Shown: positions 32,860-44,475 of the stretch, piece after piece
How positions within the stretch are numbered: the first letter of the stretch is position 1
How the letters are laid out: every line of letters starts with the position of its first letter
Source of the DNA: Pelagophyceae sp. CCMP2097
Taxonomy: Eukaryota; Sar; Pelagophyceae
Length of the DNA: 64,000 bases
Assembly: GCA_026770575.1 (NCBI GenBank)
Contig: MU657165.1
Location: 139,032-203,031, forward strand
Reading direction: 5' to 3'
Program-made: the position numbers and the translations under genes
Notes under the pieces: generated by a model
The model's input: the letters and a program-made list of their open reading frames with translations, nothing else
What the model was told of the DNA's origin: nothing
Databases searched by the model: none

Positions 32860-32979
32860 AGTCGGCGCGGAGGGAGGCGAAGCGCAGGGAGCAGAGAAAC
32901 GGGAGAGCGCGAAGAGAAGCGGCGGGCGGTGTCAGTCATCTAGCAGTGCCGGCCGTTAGGCCGCTGGACGTAAGGTCCC
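32860..32979. mobile_element. Second copy of the SINE-like element, inverted
   Basis: The reverse complement matches 6320-6439 over about 120 bp with a few substitutions, and similarity continues weakly into an A/T-rich end. No flanking direct repeats were recognised at this copy. Confidence 0.6.
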
Positions 32980-33257
32980 TGTCGGAAGACGTAGGCCTGC
33001 TGGCGCGCGGCGTATTTAGCGACGCCGCACGATGAAACACAACGTTGAGTTTACTGGAAACGGCGAGCGCGGTGACCGTGTGCTTCCGTCGGTCCAAGCG
33101 ACGGCACGACTGGCGGGCCCGTGTGCTTAGGCTTATGCGTTTAAACGACCCGAAGGGCCCGCTCGAAGACTTGACTGCGGTGCGGTGGCGCGGCGGCCTG
33201 CGGGTGGAGGGCGTGGCACGCCCGCGCGACGAGTGCCGCAGCGCGGTGAGCCGCTCG

Positions 33258-34274
33258 TCACGCGGGCGCTGCCAGCAGCGCCGCAATCTGGTCGATCGCC
33301 GCCGCAGTGTCCGTGTGCCCCTGGGCTTTGGCGCGCTTGAAGCAGCGCAGCGCCTCGCGGAGGTCCTGCGGCACGCCGCAGCCGTTAGCGTGAAACGCGC
33401 CGAGGTCGTAGAGCGCATCTGCGATGCCCTGCGCCGCGGCGAGGCCCACCCACTTGGCTGCTTCCTCGTGCGACTGCGCCACGCCCTCGCCCTCGCAGAA
33501 CATGGCGCCGAGGCTGAATTGACTTTGCGGATGCCCTTGCTCGGCTGCGCGTCGAAACCAGAGCGCGGCGGTCTCGCAGTCCACCTCGGCGTCGTGCTCA
33601 CCACTATAGTGATAAAACCCCAACCTATACTGAGCCCCAGGGTGGCCTTGCGCCGCAGCGAGATTGTAAAACTTTAACGCTTGCTTTAAACTCTGCTTGA
33701 ACCAGACACCATCTTGGTAGAGGCCTCCGAGACTGTGCTGCGCCTCGGCGTTGCCCTTGTCCACGTTCTTCTGCAGCCAGCGCAGCCGCTCAGCCTCAGA
33801 CGTGGAGGGTGCAGATCGGCAGATCGGGCAGCGCTCGTCGTACTCCCTGCACTTTTTGTGGCAATCCGCACAAACCGTCTCGCAGCAGCACGCGTAGACA
33901 TGTCTTCTTAAATCTACTGGCAGCAGGTCCAGGCAGATGGCGCATTTGCCGCGCCAGCTCGGCGCGCCGCCGTTCACAGCGCCAGCCTTGGAGTCCACGT
34001 TGTTGCCCTTCTGAACAGCCGACAAGCGCGGCTCTGCCTTGGAACCAGCAGCCGGCGCGACATCCTCCTTGATCGCCAGCTTCTCCGGCATGAGCGAGTC
34101 TAGGAGGCGGTCCTGGTACTCGGCTGCCAGCCGCTTGCACTGCGCCTTGTGCCCGCGCTCGCGCCAGTCTACGAGCTGGCACGCCTTGCCGCAATAATGC
34201 CGTGATTTGCACTTGGTGCAGTGCTGGCCGCCCTTGTCGCCACAGACGCAGCACGGCTTGGGCGGGGCGTCCAT
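33258..34274 (-). CDS. MYND finger, RING-like finger and Sel1 repeats protein
   Basis: A single exon. The ATG at 34274 (MDAPPKPCCVCG) is preferred because the MYND domain follows at once; the frame also extends 20 codons upstream. The MYND zinc finger (CCVCGDKGGQHCTKCKSRHYC, then HKAQC) mediates protein-protein contacts. A RING-like Cys cluster follows (CAICLDLL, CCCETVCADCHKKC, CPICR). The C-terminal half has four Sel1-like repeats (AQHSLGGLYQDG, AQYRLGFYHYSG, SQFSLGAMFCEG, ALYDLGAFHANG). Together these suggest a ubiquitin-ligase-like adaptor, which is inference. Proteins of this architecture are common in microalgae. Confidence 0.85.
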   Translation of the reverse strand: MDAPPKPCCVCGDKGGQHCTKCKSRHYCGKACQLVDWRERGHKAQCKRLAAEYQDRLLDSLMPEKLAIKEDVAPAAGSKAEPRLSAVQKGNNVDSKAGAVNGGAPSWRGKCAICLDLLPVDLRRHVYACCCETVCADCHKKCREYDERCPICRSAPSTSEAERLRWLQKNVDKGNAEAQHSLGGLYQDGVWFKQSLKQALKFYNLAAAQGHPGAQYRLGFYHYSGEHDAEVDCETAALWFRRAAEQGHPQSQFSLGAMFCEGEGVAQSHEEAAKWVGLAAAQGIADALYDLGAFHANGCGVPQDLREALRCFKRAKAQGHTDTAAAIDQIAALLAAPA

Positions 34275-34573
34275 GGGACCTCTCCCAGGCCTAAGGCTTG
34301 GCATGCGCAGAATTTCAACCCTTTCTATGATCATATGAGCGCTCTCGCCTTCGCTTTTGGAGAAGCCTCGTGGGTTCAGCTGATCAGGTCTGCAGCGCTC
34401 TGTTCGCCCGGCGCGGCATCGAGGACTCTGCTCCTTGGATTGCGGGTCGCCCGGAAGCGCGCGTCGAGCGCAGGCGCTTCGTGCAAAACGTGTAATGATT
34501 ACGATTGTGGCCCGATGGCGTGCTGCGCGTGGCCCGTCCCTCGCTAAAAAACAGCCGTGCCTCGGCGGTCGCG

Positions 34574-36346
34574 TCAGCTTTCGCGCAGGACGAGGAGCTG
34601 GCTAAAGGCCCAGTCCGAAAAAATCACGCCGAGGCCCCCAGCGACGACGGACGCCGTGATGACCTTTGGGACGCCTGCGAGCGGCAAAAGTCACAAGCCG
34701 ATTTCGAAAGAAGACGGAGGACAAAAGGAGACGCACCTCGGTGCGTGAGCTCGGATCGCCTGGCGAGGTGCTCTGCGACGACGAGAATGACTGAAATGAA
34801 AGTAAGCGCTTTGGCCACGTTGTGGGCCAGTGGCCACGTCAGCAGCTCTACAAGATTCCGACGCAGCGACTTGGACGCGGAGACGCGGAGCTCTGGAAAC
34901 AGCGCAGTGCGGCACCCAGCCCAGTACCAGTCGAGATCGTTCGCCGGCCCGCCGAGGCCGTAGAGTTGGGCGACGGGGCCGCCGAGGCCGACTGCTATGA
35001 ACGTCCCCGCGAGCGTTAAAAGCGGCGCTGCTACCGTGGCAGCCAGCAGCGACGGCGCGAGGGACCACGCCCTTGGAGATAAAGCGAGCGTCTTCAGGAG
35101 TTTATTTTGCTTTGTCGCTTGCATCGTCGCGACGTCGCCAGCGTACGAGCCTCCGATTCGGCCCGATAAAAGCAGCGCCGTCAGCAACGGGCCGAGCTCC
35201 AGAACAAAGAGCTTGACGAGGCCTAGCGCGTAAATGCCGCGCCTTGCCTTCGGTAAAGCGCCGTCGACCATGGCCAGGGCCTTTGTCCGCACCATCATCT
35301 TCGTCATCTTCGCCACGCCCGGTGCGACGTCTTTGCCCAGCAGTGATTGAACGAGCGGCAAAACCTCGCGGTCAAGGACGGCGGAGACGTGCGGCTTGAC
35401 GTCAATCTTAGTCAAAAGGTCAGCCGAGAGCATGGCAATCGCGCAGCCCGCGGCGGCAAAGGCTAAAGAAATGAGCGGGAGCGAGTAGACCACGTAGTCG
35501 TAGAGCTTGAACGCAAAGCGCGTCGAGAACCGGAACGCAAAGACGCCGCGCGAATCGAGGCCGCCTCCTTTTGGGGAAACGTTGTCGAGGAACGCCGCGG
35601 GCGTGAGTTGGACGACGGTGCAGTGCTCGGCGCCGCCGCAGACGAGTTGGGCGAGGTGCGGTTGGTGCGAGATGAGGAGCAAAGCGGTGCCGTGGCGCTC
35701 TCGCAGGTGCGCGAGCTCTTTAGCGACTGTGCGCGCCGCCGCCTCGTCGAGGCCCGTGAACGGCTCGTCCAAAACGACGACGCGCTTCCTCTGCGCGAGC
35801 TGCAGAGCCAGCGACGCGCGCCGTGCCATGCCGCCGCTCAGCTCACCGGGCAGCTTGCGGCCGTCGCGCGCCCAGTCCAAGCCCACGGCTTCGACGAGTC
35901 TTTTGGCCTCGGCCGCGACGTCCGTCGAACGACAGAAGCGGCCCGTCGCTTCCAAAGCGCAGGCGACGTTGGCGCCGACGGCCAACGCGTCGAGTAAGGT
36001 CGTCGACTGGAACATGGCGCCGCAACGCTCGCCGGCGGGGATGGAGGGCGACCACTCGACATCGACCTCGAGGCCAAACCGCCGCCGCAAAGACCGATGC
36101 GACTCCAGGCCCGTGACGGCGCCCGCGAGCGTCGTCTTGCCTACGCAAAGCGGCTCCACAAAGGACCAGCTGCGCAACGGTCGCACCCGCGCCACTGGGG
36201 CCCTGGAGCCAGAGGACGTCGCCCGCCCGGAGCGCAAAGCTGACGTTCTTCTCCGCAAAGGGACACTTCGCCGCGTCGACACAGCGCGCTACCACGCGCA
36301 CCAGCACCTCGCCCCCGGGCGGACCCGAGCCCGCCGTCCGCGCCAT
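34574..36346 (-). CDS. Fused MlaF-type ATPase and MlaE-type permease (TGD3-TGD1-like)
   Basis: Exons 36187-36346, 34737-36140 and 34574-34674 give 554 residues through GT-AG introns. The N-terminal half is an ABC ATPase: Walker A GPSGAGKTT (completed across the first intron), signature LSGGMARRASLALQLA, Walker B VVVLDEPFTGLD and switch His in LLLISHQPHL. The C-terminal half is a MlaE/TGD1 permease: FVLELGPLLTALLLSGRIGG, ATMQATKQNKLLKTLALSP, LLTLAGTFIAVGLGG, and after the last intron VPKVITASVVAGGLGVIF. Bacterial Mla and plant TGD systems move phospholipids between membranes using separate ATPase and permease subunits; here they are one chain. Plastid localisation is inference, since no clear transit peptide is visible. 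A TATATAA lies 8 bp upstream of the ATG. Confidence 0.85.
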
Positions 36347-36548
36347 GGCCTATATAAATGGCGCTCGCGGATCGCCGAAGAAGCGAGTCATTACTAAATT
36401 CTTGAAAAAGTTTTGACGCCGGAAAAGCCACCGTCCTTCTCCTGCTGCTAGGACCGTTCGCGACGATCGAGACAGCTCCTGCAGAAGCCCCAGCTCGGCT
36501 TGGATTTCACGCGCTATGTCCGGAACAGGCACCCGGAGGTTTTGGATA

Positions 36549-39140
36549 TTAGGGACGGGACGGTTCCAAGCGCGTTGGTCGCGCGCCCTCGTCTTGCGCG
36601 GGAAAGGCGGCCTCCGAGTGCACGACTCGCTCCGGCTCTGTGGGCCGCGTCCCGAGAGGAGATCTGATTATGATTACTGCGACGCCACCGCGGTTGCGCG
36701 CGCGCGTCGAGCGCGCCGCTAGTCGCCGATGTTGACGACGACAGATTGCTTGTCGGAGAAGAAGCCCCTCGAACTGAGCCTGAATCAACGCGTCGCGGGC
36801 GCGCGGAGGTCTTTGACAAACGCACTTGATTCGTCTCTTGACGCCATCACGGTCGATGGCGCGCATTCTCGCGGACGTGTGCTGGTGGTCGGCGTGCTTG
36901 TACATGTCTCGGTCGAAGACGAGGGGCGCGGCGTCGACGTTGGCCAAAGCGATGGCTTGCAGCACCTATTCGGCCAAGCGTTTGCCGTGCGCGCTCTTCC
37001 TCGACGAGGGCATCCTCGACACGCGGGAGGGGCATCAAAGGGGCGCCGGCTTGTTGCGTCGTGCTCGGAGAGGAAATTCTGCCCCGCGTAGACCAAGTAA
37101 TGCCTGAGCACCTCCGAGGCCAGCGTCGCGGCGCACTCGTACGCGTCGCAGTCGATGGCGGGCACTGCCACAGGCGCGAACGCGGCGTCGAGGCCGACGG
37201 CTCCGGGTTGGCGCGGCCGCTCGCCGTCTGCGATTTCAAACACAGACGCGTCTGCAAAGTTGTGCTTCCGCCGCGGATGCTCCAGCTGCGCGGCTCGGTG
37301 CAGCGCCAGCAGCGCCTTGCCCTTTTCTCGGCCGATGGGCCTCGAATCGCCGCGGTCGAGGTAGATGCGGCCGCGGAGCAGGATGACCACCGTCGGCGCG
37401 TCACCAAAACGCACGGCCGAAAGCAAAACGGCGAGGTGGAGCAAAGCGGCGCCGCGGCCGCCGGCGCCGTGCGCTCTAGTCAACGGCGCGACGATGCGGG
37501 CGTAGAGCTGCTTCGTTGAGACGGATTGTTTCATCAGCAACGTTCCGGAGAAGACGGCTCTACGCTTCGCAATCTCCCTTTCCAGCATCTTCAAAGGTAG
37601 CGTCGCCGGCAGGAGCAGCGTCGCGTTGGGCACGTGCGACCGAGGCAGTTTGGAAAGGACGCAAGCCTTATTTTGCGACCCGAAGGCGCGCATCCACTCG
37701 CCGCGCAAAGACACCGTGTGCGCCAGCGAAGATGCGTCCGGCCACCTGCCGAGAAGCGTCATGAGATGGCCCCGATGGAGATGGTCCCCGGGAGGCGACG
37801 ACGCACCAAGGTTTCCTGTCGCCGCTCCAGTGCAGGATCTTCGCGGCGAGCGCGGCGTCCGGCGCGGCTTCCACGGCGCCGTCGCCCGCCGGCGAGTCGA
37901 GGCGCCGCCGCGGCTTGGCCTTGGCCCGCCGCCTGTCGGGCTTGAGCTGCGCCGGCTCGGCGGCGCGCCGCGCGGCGAGGCCCGCGAGGCAGGGCGCCCC
38001 CGAGCCGACCTGGCAGTTCCAGCCGGCGTCGATGCGCTCGAATTTGCCCGCGGTGGCGAGGACGAAGGGCGGGTTGGTCCCAAGGGCAAAAATAGGCGTC
38101 TGCGTGTTCGCCAACAGCCACGCCTCGACGAGCTTGCCGAGCTCGGCGCTCCGCCACCGCTCCAGGTGGATCACGACCTAGGCGGACGCATGAAGTGGAT
38201 GGACCTGCAGCACGCGTCGAGCGACGCGCCGAGGGATGGCAGCTTTCCAACGGCCCAATTCCAACAACGGGACGCGGGCGCCGACGACGCCGGCGTTGAA
38301 GGCGTTCAAGTCTCCAAACGTGACTTTGCGCTGCGCGAGCAAAGCCATGGCCTCTGGATTGGAGCAGTTGAGAAACGAGCCACAAATGACCTTCTCGTCC
38401 CGCGGCACCGCCGCAATCACGTTGCCGCCGTCCTCAGCGAGCGACCCATCGAAGAGCTCCGCCACGTCCGAGAGCACCTGTCGCGTCCTGTTCAGGGCCG
38501 CGCGCGAGGCGCAGCAGTAAGAAGGGGACCCACGATGGCGTCGCTGTCGAGCCAAACGACTTTCCGGACGTTGCGCGGCAGCAGGCGGTCGAGGTAGAAG
38601 CGCGCGTAGTTGTACGCCGAGGCGAGGTACTGCTTCTGCTTGTGCCGCACGGAGATGAGCCTGAAGCAAAGGAAATGCACGGGAAGCGTCCAGCCCCGGC
38701 GCCAGCCGATTTCGGCGGCCCGGCGCACGCACGCGACGACGTGGCGCGCGAGCTCGGACGACTCGTCAAAGGGCACGAGGTGGTACCTGTATTTCCCGCC
38801 GCTGGACTTGGGTGGGCCGAGCGCGCAGACGACGGCCGCGCGGAGGTCTGCGAGGTTGTCGACCGCCACGATCAAGTGCACCACCTGCGCCCACGTCCGC
38901 GCGCGCGTTCGCGCGGCCTTGTGCCTCCCGCGGCGGGCGCACCATGCGGTCGGGGTGCGCCGCCGTCTGGAACACGGACCGCGCGCACGCGATGAGCCCC
39001 AGGGAATGCGTCTTGTCGCCGGCAACGACGACGTGCACAGTCGCGGCCGGCGGCGAGGCGGACAGCGCCGCGGCGAGGGACGCAGAGCGGCTGACCAGAG
39101 TTGCGAGCGCCGCGAAGCGGATGAGCCACGACGACAGCAT
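36549..39140 (-). CDS. GT8-family glycosyltransferase with long C-terminal extension
   Basis: Exons 38943-39140, 38534-38884, 38289-38477, 37807-38177, 37058-37745 and 36549-36965 (the last is least certain) encode about 737 residues. The start gives a hydrophobic signal or anchor (LIRFAALATLVSRSASLAAAL). GT8 motifs in order: VHVVVAGDKTHSLG, NYARFYLDRLLP, VVWLDSDAI with the metal-binding DSD, VAELFDGSL, LNAFNAGVVIHLERW, PPFVLATAGKF with IDAGWNC, and KILHWSGDRKPW. GT8 enzymes retain the anomeric configuration and act in the Golgi or outside the cell on glycans. The roughly 280 residues after the GT8 domain (LPRSHVPNATLLLPA, DRDMYKHADHQHTSA) match nothing I recognise. The last intron appears to have a GC donor. 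Confidence 0.75.
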
Positions 39141-39759
39141 CCGGCGAGGCGCGCCTCGGACTCCTCGCGCTGCCCTGCTTCACGCGGCGAATTTACCGCG
39201 GCGCCGCGCGCCGCGAACGAACTGTTGGGTAGCCTCGCCTAAGATCCGGTCGCGGTTGCGGCCGTCGTCGCGGCCGTGCGCACGTCCTCGATTGAAACCA
39301 ACTTTTATTGGGCGAAAAAAAGATTTTTATGAAACCAATTCCGATAGGAAATCCTATTTTAGCTCACATAGGATAGCCTGTTTCGACGCGCAGCACCTGC
39401 CTCGCTCCTCCGTCTCCTCGCATCAGCACCATCAAAGCCCGGGTGAGCCTCACGGCTGCCAATCACGAGATTACAACATTATCCACCAGCCCCGAAGCCC
39501 GGCGAGAGGCCGTTGCGTGAAACCCAACTTGCAACGGGCCTTATCCGCACGGACGACCACGTTGGACCCGAGCTCGCCGACGCCATCGTCCGACCGCTCG
39601 GCCTCCCGCCTCCGGCCCGTGTCGGACCCGCGCGCAGGGCGCTCGCGGCCCGCGGTCCCGCGGCCCGCGCCCCGGCGGCGTTTCGGCGTTTGGCGCGGCA
39701 GGCGCTCCGAGTTGGTCTAGCGCGGCTAATCAGCGGCCGGCGCGGCCTCTTACGGAGCC
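39141..39759. promoter_or_regulatory. Divergent intergenic region, GT8 / SF3B1
   Basis: About 620 bp between start codons pointing apart. It includes an A/T-rich stretch (about 39300-39365) with poly-A/T runs and a small palindrome (ataggaaatcctat). No gene seen. Confidence 0.4.
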
Positions 39760-42700
39760 ATGGGCGTCGAGGACGACATCGCGGCGCTGCAGCAGGCGCG
39801 CAAGGGCGACAAGGGCTCGGCGCTCGGGGCCAAGCCGGCCGGCGAGTTTGATACGGAGCTCTATGGGGCAGCGACGTCCAACTACTCGCGCGAGATCGCA
39901 GACGACGCCGGCGACGACGACGACGAGGCGCCCGCGGCGGCGGCTCGCGGCGCCGGCGCGCACCCGGCCACGCGCGCGGCGCTGGATGCGCGCAGGCCCG
40001 TGGACGAAGCCCCCGACGGCTTTGACCCCTTTGCGGAGCACCGCCAAAACTCTGGCCGCCAAGCGATCTCGGAAAGAGAGTCAGAGTACCAGAAGCAGCG
40101 CCTCGCCCAGGAGCTCTCGCCGGAGCGGCACGACATGTTCGGGGACCAGACGCCCGCGCGAGGTGCGACGAGGCGCCGCGCGTTTGAACCGGACGCGTTC
40201 CGTCCGAGCGTCGTTTTCAAAACGTGCCCGACGCTTCGCCTTGTTAGGGTACAAGGACATCATGATGGGCCAGACGCTGGACAAGGAGCGCGACGAGGTG
40301 CTCCGCAAGCTGGCGGAGAAGAAAGAGCGCGACGCCGAGGACGCGGGCGCGGCCCCCATGGCCGTCGACGTTCAGGCCGACAAGCAGGTAGAGCTTCAGG
40401 CCAAGAAGAAACGACGATGGGACGACGCCGCTGGCGTCTCTGGCCCCGCGCAGCCCGCGCAGCAGGCCACGTCCAAGGCGAACTTTGACGCCACGCCCGG
40501 CCGCTTCGACGCCACGCCGGGGCGGTTTGAGGCGACGCCGGGCCGGTTTGACGGCACGCCCGGCCGGTTCGACGGCACGCCCGGCCGGTTCGACGGCACG
40601 CCGGGGCGCTTCGACGCGACGCCGGGGCGCTTCGACGCGACGCCCGGCCGCTTCGACGCGACGCCGGGGCGGTTCCAGGCGACGCCGGGCCGCTTCGACG
40701 CGACGCCCGGCCGGTTCCAGGCGACGCCGGGCCGCTTCGACGCGACGCCCGGCCGCTTTGAGGCGACGCCGGGGCGGTTCGACGCGACGCCGGGGCGGTT
40801 CGACGCGACGCCCGGCCGCTTCGAGGCGACGCCGGGCCGCTTCGAGGCGACGCCCGGCCGCTTCGATGCGACGCCCGGCCGCTTCGACGCGACGCCTGGG
40901 CGCTTTGATGCGACGCCGGCGCGGTTCGACGGCACGCCGGCGGTGCAAAAGTCTCGGTGGGAGGCGACGCCGGGCCGCGAGGCGGCGCGGCCCGCGGGCG
41001 TGGCGCGGTGGGACGAGACGCCTTTGGCGCCGTCGGCTGCCTCGGCGGCGGCGCTTGCCTCTGCGTCTGCGGCGTCTAAGCGGTCGCGGTGGGACGAGAC
41101 GCCTGTGGCCGGCGACGGCGGTGGCATGGGCCTGGGGGCCTCGACGCCGGTCGTGTCCCAAGGCGGCTTCGGCGCGACGCCCGTGGGCATGTCGGACATG
41201 GCGACTCCCACGCCGGGCGCCTTTGCGGCGTCGGCGGCCTCGCTGGCCTCGCAGGGGCCCGTGACGCCGGAGATGGCGCAGCGCATGCGCTTGGAGCGCG
41301 AGATGGAGGAGCGCAACCGCCACCTGGAGGACGACGAGCTCGACGCCATGTTCCCGCCCCTGGGCTACAAGGTCTTGGACCCGCCCGCGGGTTACGCGCC
41401 TATCAACACGCCGAGCCGCAAGCTGCAGGCGACGCCGACGCCCTTTGGCGGCGGCGCTTTGGACGGCTTCTCCATCGCGTCGACGCCGCTGCGCGACGAG
41501 CACGGCTTGATGGCGGGCCAGGGCGGCGATGCCGAGCTGCCGGCGATCAAGCCGGAGGATTACCAGTACTTTTCACGTCTTATGGAAGACGTCGACGAGG
41601 ACCACCTCAGCGCCGACGAGGCGCGCGAGCTGAAGATCATGCGCTTGTTGTTGAAGATCAAGAACGGCACGCCGCCGCAGCGCAAGACTGCTTTGCGGCA
41701 GATCACGGACAAATCGCGCGAACTCGGGGCCGGGCCCTTGTTCAACCAGATCCTGCCTTTGTTGATGTCGCCGACTTTGGAGGACCAGGAGCGGCATTTG
41801 CTGGTCAAGGTGATCGACCGCGTGCTGTACAAGTTGGACGACCTGGTGCGGCCGTTCGTGCACAAGATCCTCGTCGTCATCGAGCCTTTGCTCATCGACG
41901 AGGACTACTACGCGCGCGTCGAGGGCCGCGAGATCATTTCCAATCTGGCAAAGGCGGCGGGTCTGGCCACGATGATTGCGACGATGAGGCCGGACATTGA
42001 TAACTTGGACGAGTACGTCCGCAACACGACCGCGCGCGCCTTCGCAGTCGTCGCGTCCGCTCTGGGCATCCCGGCTTTATTACCGTTCCTCAAGGCGGTG
42101 TGCCAGTCGAGGAAGTCGTGGCAGGCGCGGCACACGGGCATTAAGATCGTCCAGCAGATTTCCATTCTTATGGGCTGCGCCATTTTGCCGCATTTGAGGC
42201 AAATGGTCGAGATCATCGAGCACGGTCTCGTGGACGACCAGCAAAAGGTGCGGACCATTACTTCGCTGTCCTTGGCTGCTCTGGCGGAGGCGGCGCACCC
42301 GTACGGCATCGAGAGCTTTGACTCCGTCTTGAAGCCTTTGTGGAAAGGCATCCGCCACCACCGCGGCAAGGGCCTGGCCGCGTTCTTGAAAGCCATCGGC
42401 TTTATCATCCCTTTGATGGACTCGAATTACGCGAATTACTACACGCGCGAAGTGATGATCATCGTGATTCGCGAATTCCAGTCGCCCGACGAAGAGATGA
42501 AGAAGATCGTGTTAAAGGTCGTCAAGCAGTGCGTCGCCACCGACGGCGTGGAAGCGGCGTACGTCCGGTCGGACATTTTGCCAGAGTTCTTCCGCAACTT
42601 TTGGGTCCGGCGCATGGCGTTGGATCGCCGCAATTACAAGCAAGTCGTGGAGACGACCGTCGAAATCGCCAACAAGGTCGGGGCCGCAGAGGTGATCCAG

Positions 42701-44117
42701 CGCATCTGCGACGACTTGAAGGACGAGTCGGAGCCGTACCGGCGCATGGTCATGGAGACGATTGAGAACGTCGTGCAGGACTTGGGCGCGGCAGAAATCG
42801 ACGACCGCCTCGAGGAGCAGCTCATCGACGGCATCCTGTACGCCTTCCAGGAGCAGGCCTCGGACGACACGGAGGCCATGCTCTCCGGGTTTGGTGTCGT
42901 GGTGAACGCGTTGGGTCTGCGGACCAAGCCGTACCTTCCCCAGATCTGCGGGACGATCAAATGGCGTTTGAACAACAAGGCGGCCAACGTGCGCATGCAG
43001 GCCGCGGACCTGATCTCGAGGATCGCAGTCGTGATGAAGACGTGCGGCGAGGACCAGCTCATGGGGCACTTGGGAGTGGTCTTGTACGAGTACTTGGGTG
43101 AGGAGTACCCAGAGGTCTTAGGAAGCATCCTCGGCGCGTTAAAGGCCATCGTCAACGTCATCGGCATGTCCAAGATGACGCCGCCCATCAAGGACCTCTT
43201 GCCGCGGCTGACGCCCATTCTGAAGAACCGGCACGAAAAGGTCCAGGAGAACTGCATCGGTGAGTTTTAAACCGGGGGTCGCCGTGGCCTCTGCACAACC
43301 CCGCTCCCTAGATCTGGTGGGCCGCATCGCGGACCGCGGCGCGGAGTTTGTGGCGGCGCGGGAGTGGATGCGCATTTGTTTCGAGCTGCTGGAAATGCTC
43401 AAGGCTCACAAGAAAGCCATCCGCCGCGCCGCCGTCAACACGTTTGGGTATATCGCAAAGGCCATCGGCCCGCAGGACGTGCTGCACACTTTGCTCAACA
43501 ACTTGAAGGTGCAGGAGAGACAGAACCGCGTCTGCACGACCGTGGCGATTGGAATCGTCGCCGAGACGTGCGCCCCGTTCACCGTCCTCCCCGCGCTGCT
43601 GAACGAGTACCGAGTGCCCGAGCTGAACGTGCAGAACGGCGTCTTGAAGGCGCTGTCCTTCATGTTTGAGTACATTGGCGAAATGGGCAAGGACTACGTC
43701 TACGCCGTCGCGCCGCTGTTCGAAGACGCCCTCATGGACCGCGACCTCGTCCACCGGCAGACGGCGTGCGCGGCCATCAAGCATTTGGCGTTGGGCGTGG
43801 CCGGTTTGGGGTGCGAGGACGCGATGCAGCACCTTTTGAACTTTGTGTGGCCAAATATCTTCGAAACGTCCCCCCACGTCATCGCCGCAGTCTTCGAAGC
43901 CATCGAGGGCTTGATCGTCGCGCTGGGAGTGCCCTGCGTCTTCAACTACGTCCAGGCCGGCCTCTTCCACCCGGCCAGGCGCGTCCGCGACGTCTATTGG
44001 AAGCTCTACAACACGCTCTACATCTTCGGCGCAGACGCGCTGACGGCCGCATACCCGGCCCTGGAAGACGACGGCGCAAACACGTACCGCCGGACGCAAA
44101 TCGAGGTCTTCATCTAA
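39760..44117 (+). CDS. SF3B1: Splicing factor 3B subunit 1 (SF3B1/SF3b155)
   Basis: Exons 39760-40162, 40248-43259 and 43312-44117 (both introns GT-AG) encode 1,406 residues. SF3B1 is the U2 snRNP HEAT-repeat scaffold that holds the branch-point helix. The N-terminal region has the family's KRRWD, RWDETP and SRWEATP motifs, the U2AF-ligand-type tryptophan motifs. The HEAT domain begins around [23 protein letters not shown] (shown in two parts in the family) and runs to [15 protein letters not shown] near the end. It is about 100 residues longer than the human protein because of a TPGRF[DEQ][AG] array (20 TPGRF copies plus one TPARF) where human SF3B1 has scattered TP motifs. Those TP sites are CDK targets in animals. 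Confidence 0.96.
40483..40939 (+). repeat. 21-bp coding minisatellite (TPGRF[DEQ][AG])
   Basis: Twenty-one tandem units of 21 bp inside SF3B1 encode TPGRFDA/EA/QA/DG. Units differ mainly at the Asp/Glu/Gln codon and at synonymous sites. Confidence 0.95.
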
Positions 44118-44475
44118 GCCCAAGAGGCCGCCGCCGAGGCGCCGGCGCAAGACCGCGAGGCACGCAGAATTTGAACTACCTCGTCGTTGCACCCCCGTGG
44201 CAAAAATAACAAAGTGATGTGCCTATCCTCGGGGCCGCTTTGGACACGGAGGGGGCTCGATCGACGAGGCGGCGCCTTCTGTCTATTCACGACTGTTCAC
44301 GCGAGGATCCGATTTCGGCGACGCAGAACATTTTCGCGGAAGCCAATCGCGGGCGACGCGCCCGGATGCGCACGATCTGGGCCCGCGCGTTTCGCGTCGC
44401 GCGGCCCGCGCGGCGGTACAGCACCGCGGAGCACGCCACGGTCGTCGTCGTTGTGGAGATTGTCGAGAACAGCGT
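44118..44475. other. Intergenic, SF3B1 to RRM-repeat gene
   Basis: No gene recognised. Its last 22 bases belong to the first copy of a 23-bp tandem duplication (44454-44499). Confidence 0.5.

Larger units (their letters stand above)
32296..33257. other. Intergenic repeat-rich patch with AT-rich core
   Basis: About 960 bp between the kinesin start and the 3' end of the MYND/Sel1 gene. It holds a hairpin, a tetranucleotide microsatellite, a tRNA-like segment, a strongly AT-rich stretch (about 32640-32760, unlike the GC-rich surroundings) and an inverted copy of the SINE-like element. No protein-coding gene was seen. Confidence 0.6.

Noticed and set aside
36347..36360. TATA box of the MlaF-MlaE gene
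   Set aside because: TATATAA lies only 8 bp from the chosen ATG, too close for a normal TATA-initiator spacing unless translation starts later.
40244..41503. 419-codon minus-strand ORF opposite SF3B1
   Set aside because: Its [10 protein letters not shown] repeats are the antisense reading of the TPGRF minisatellite.
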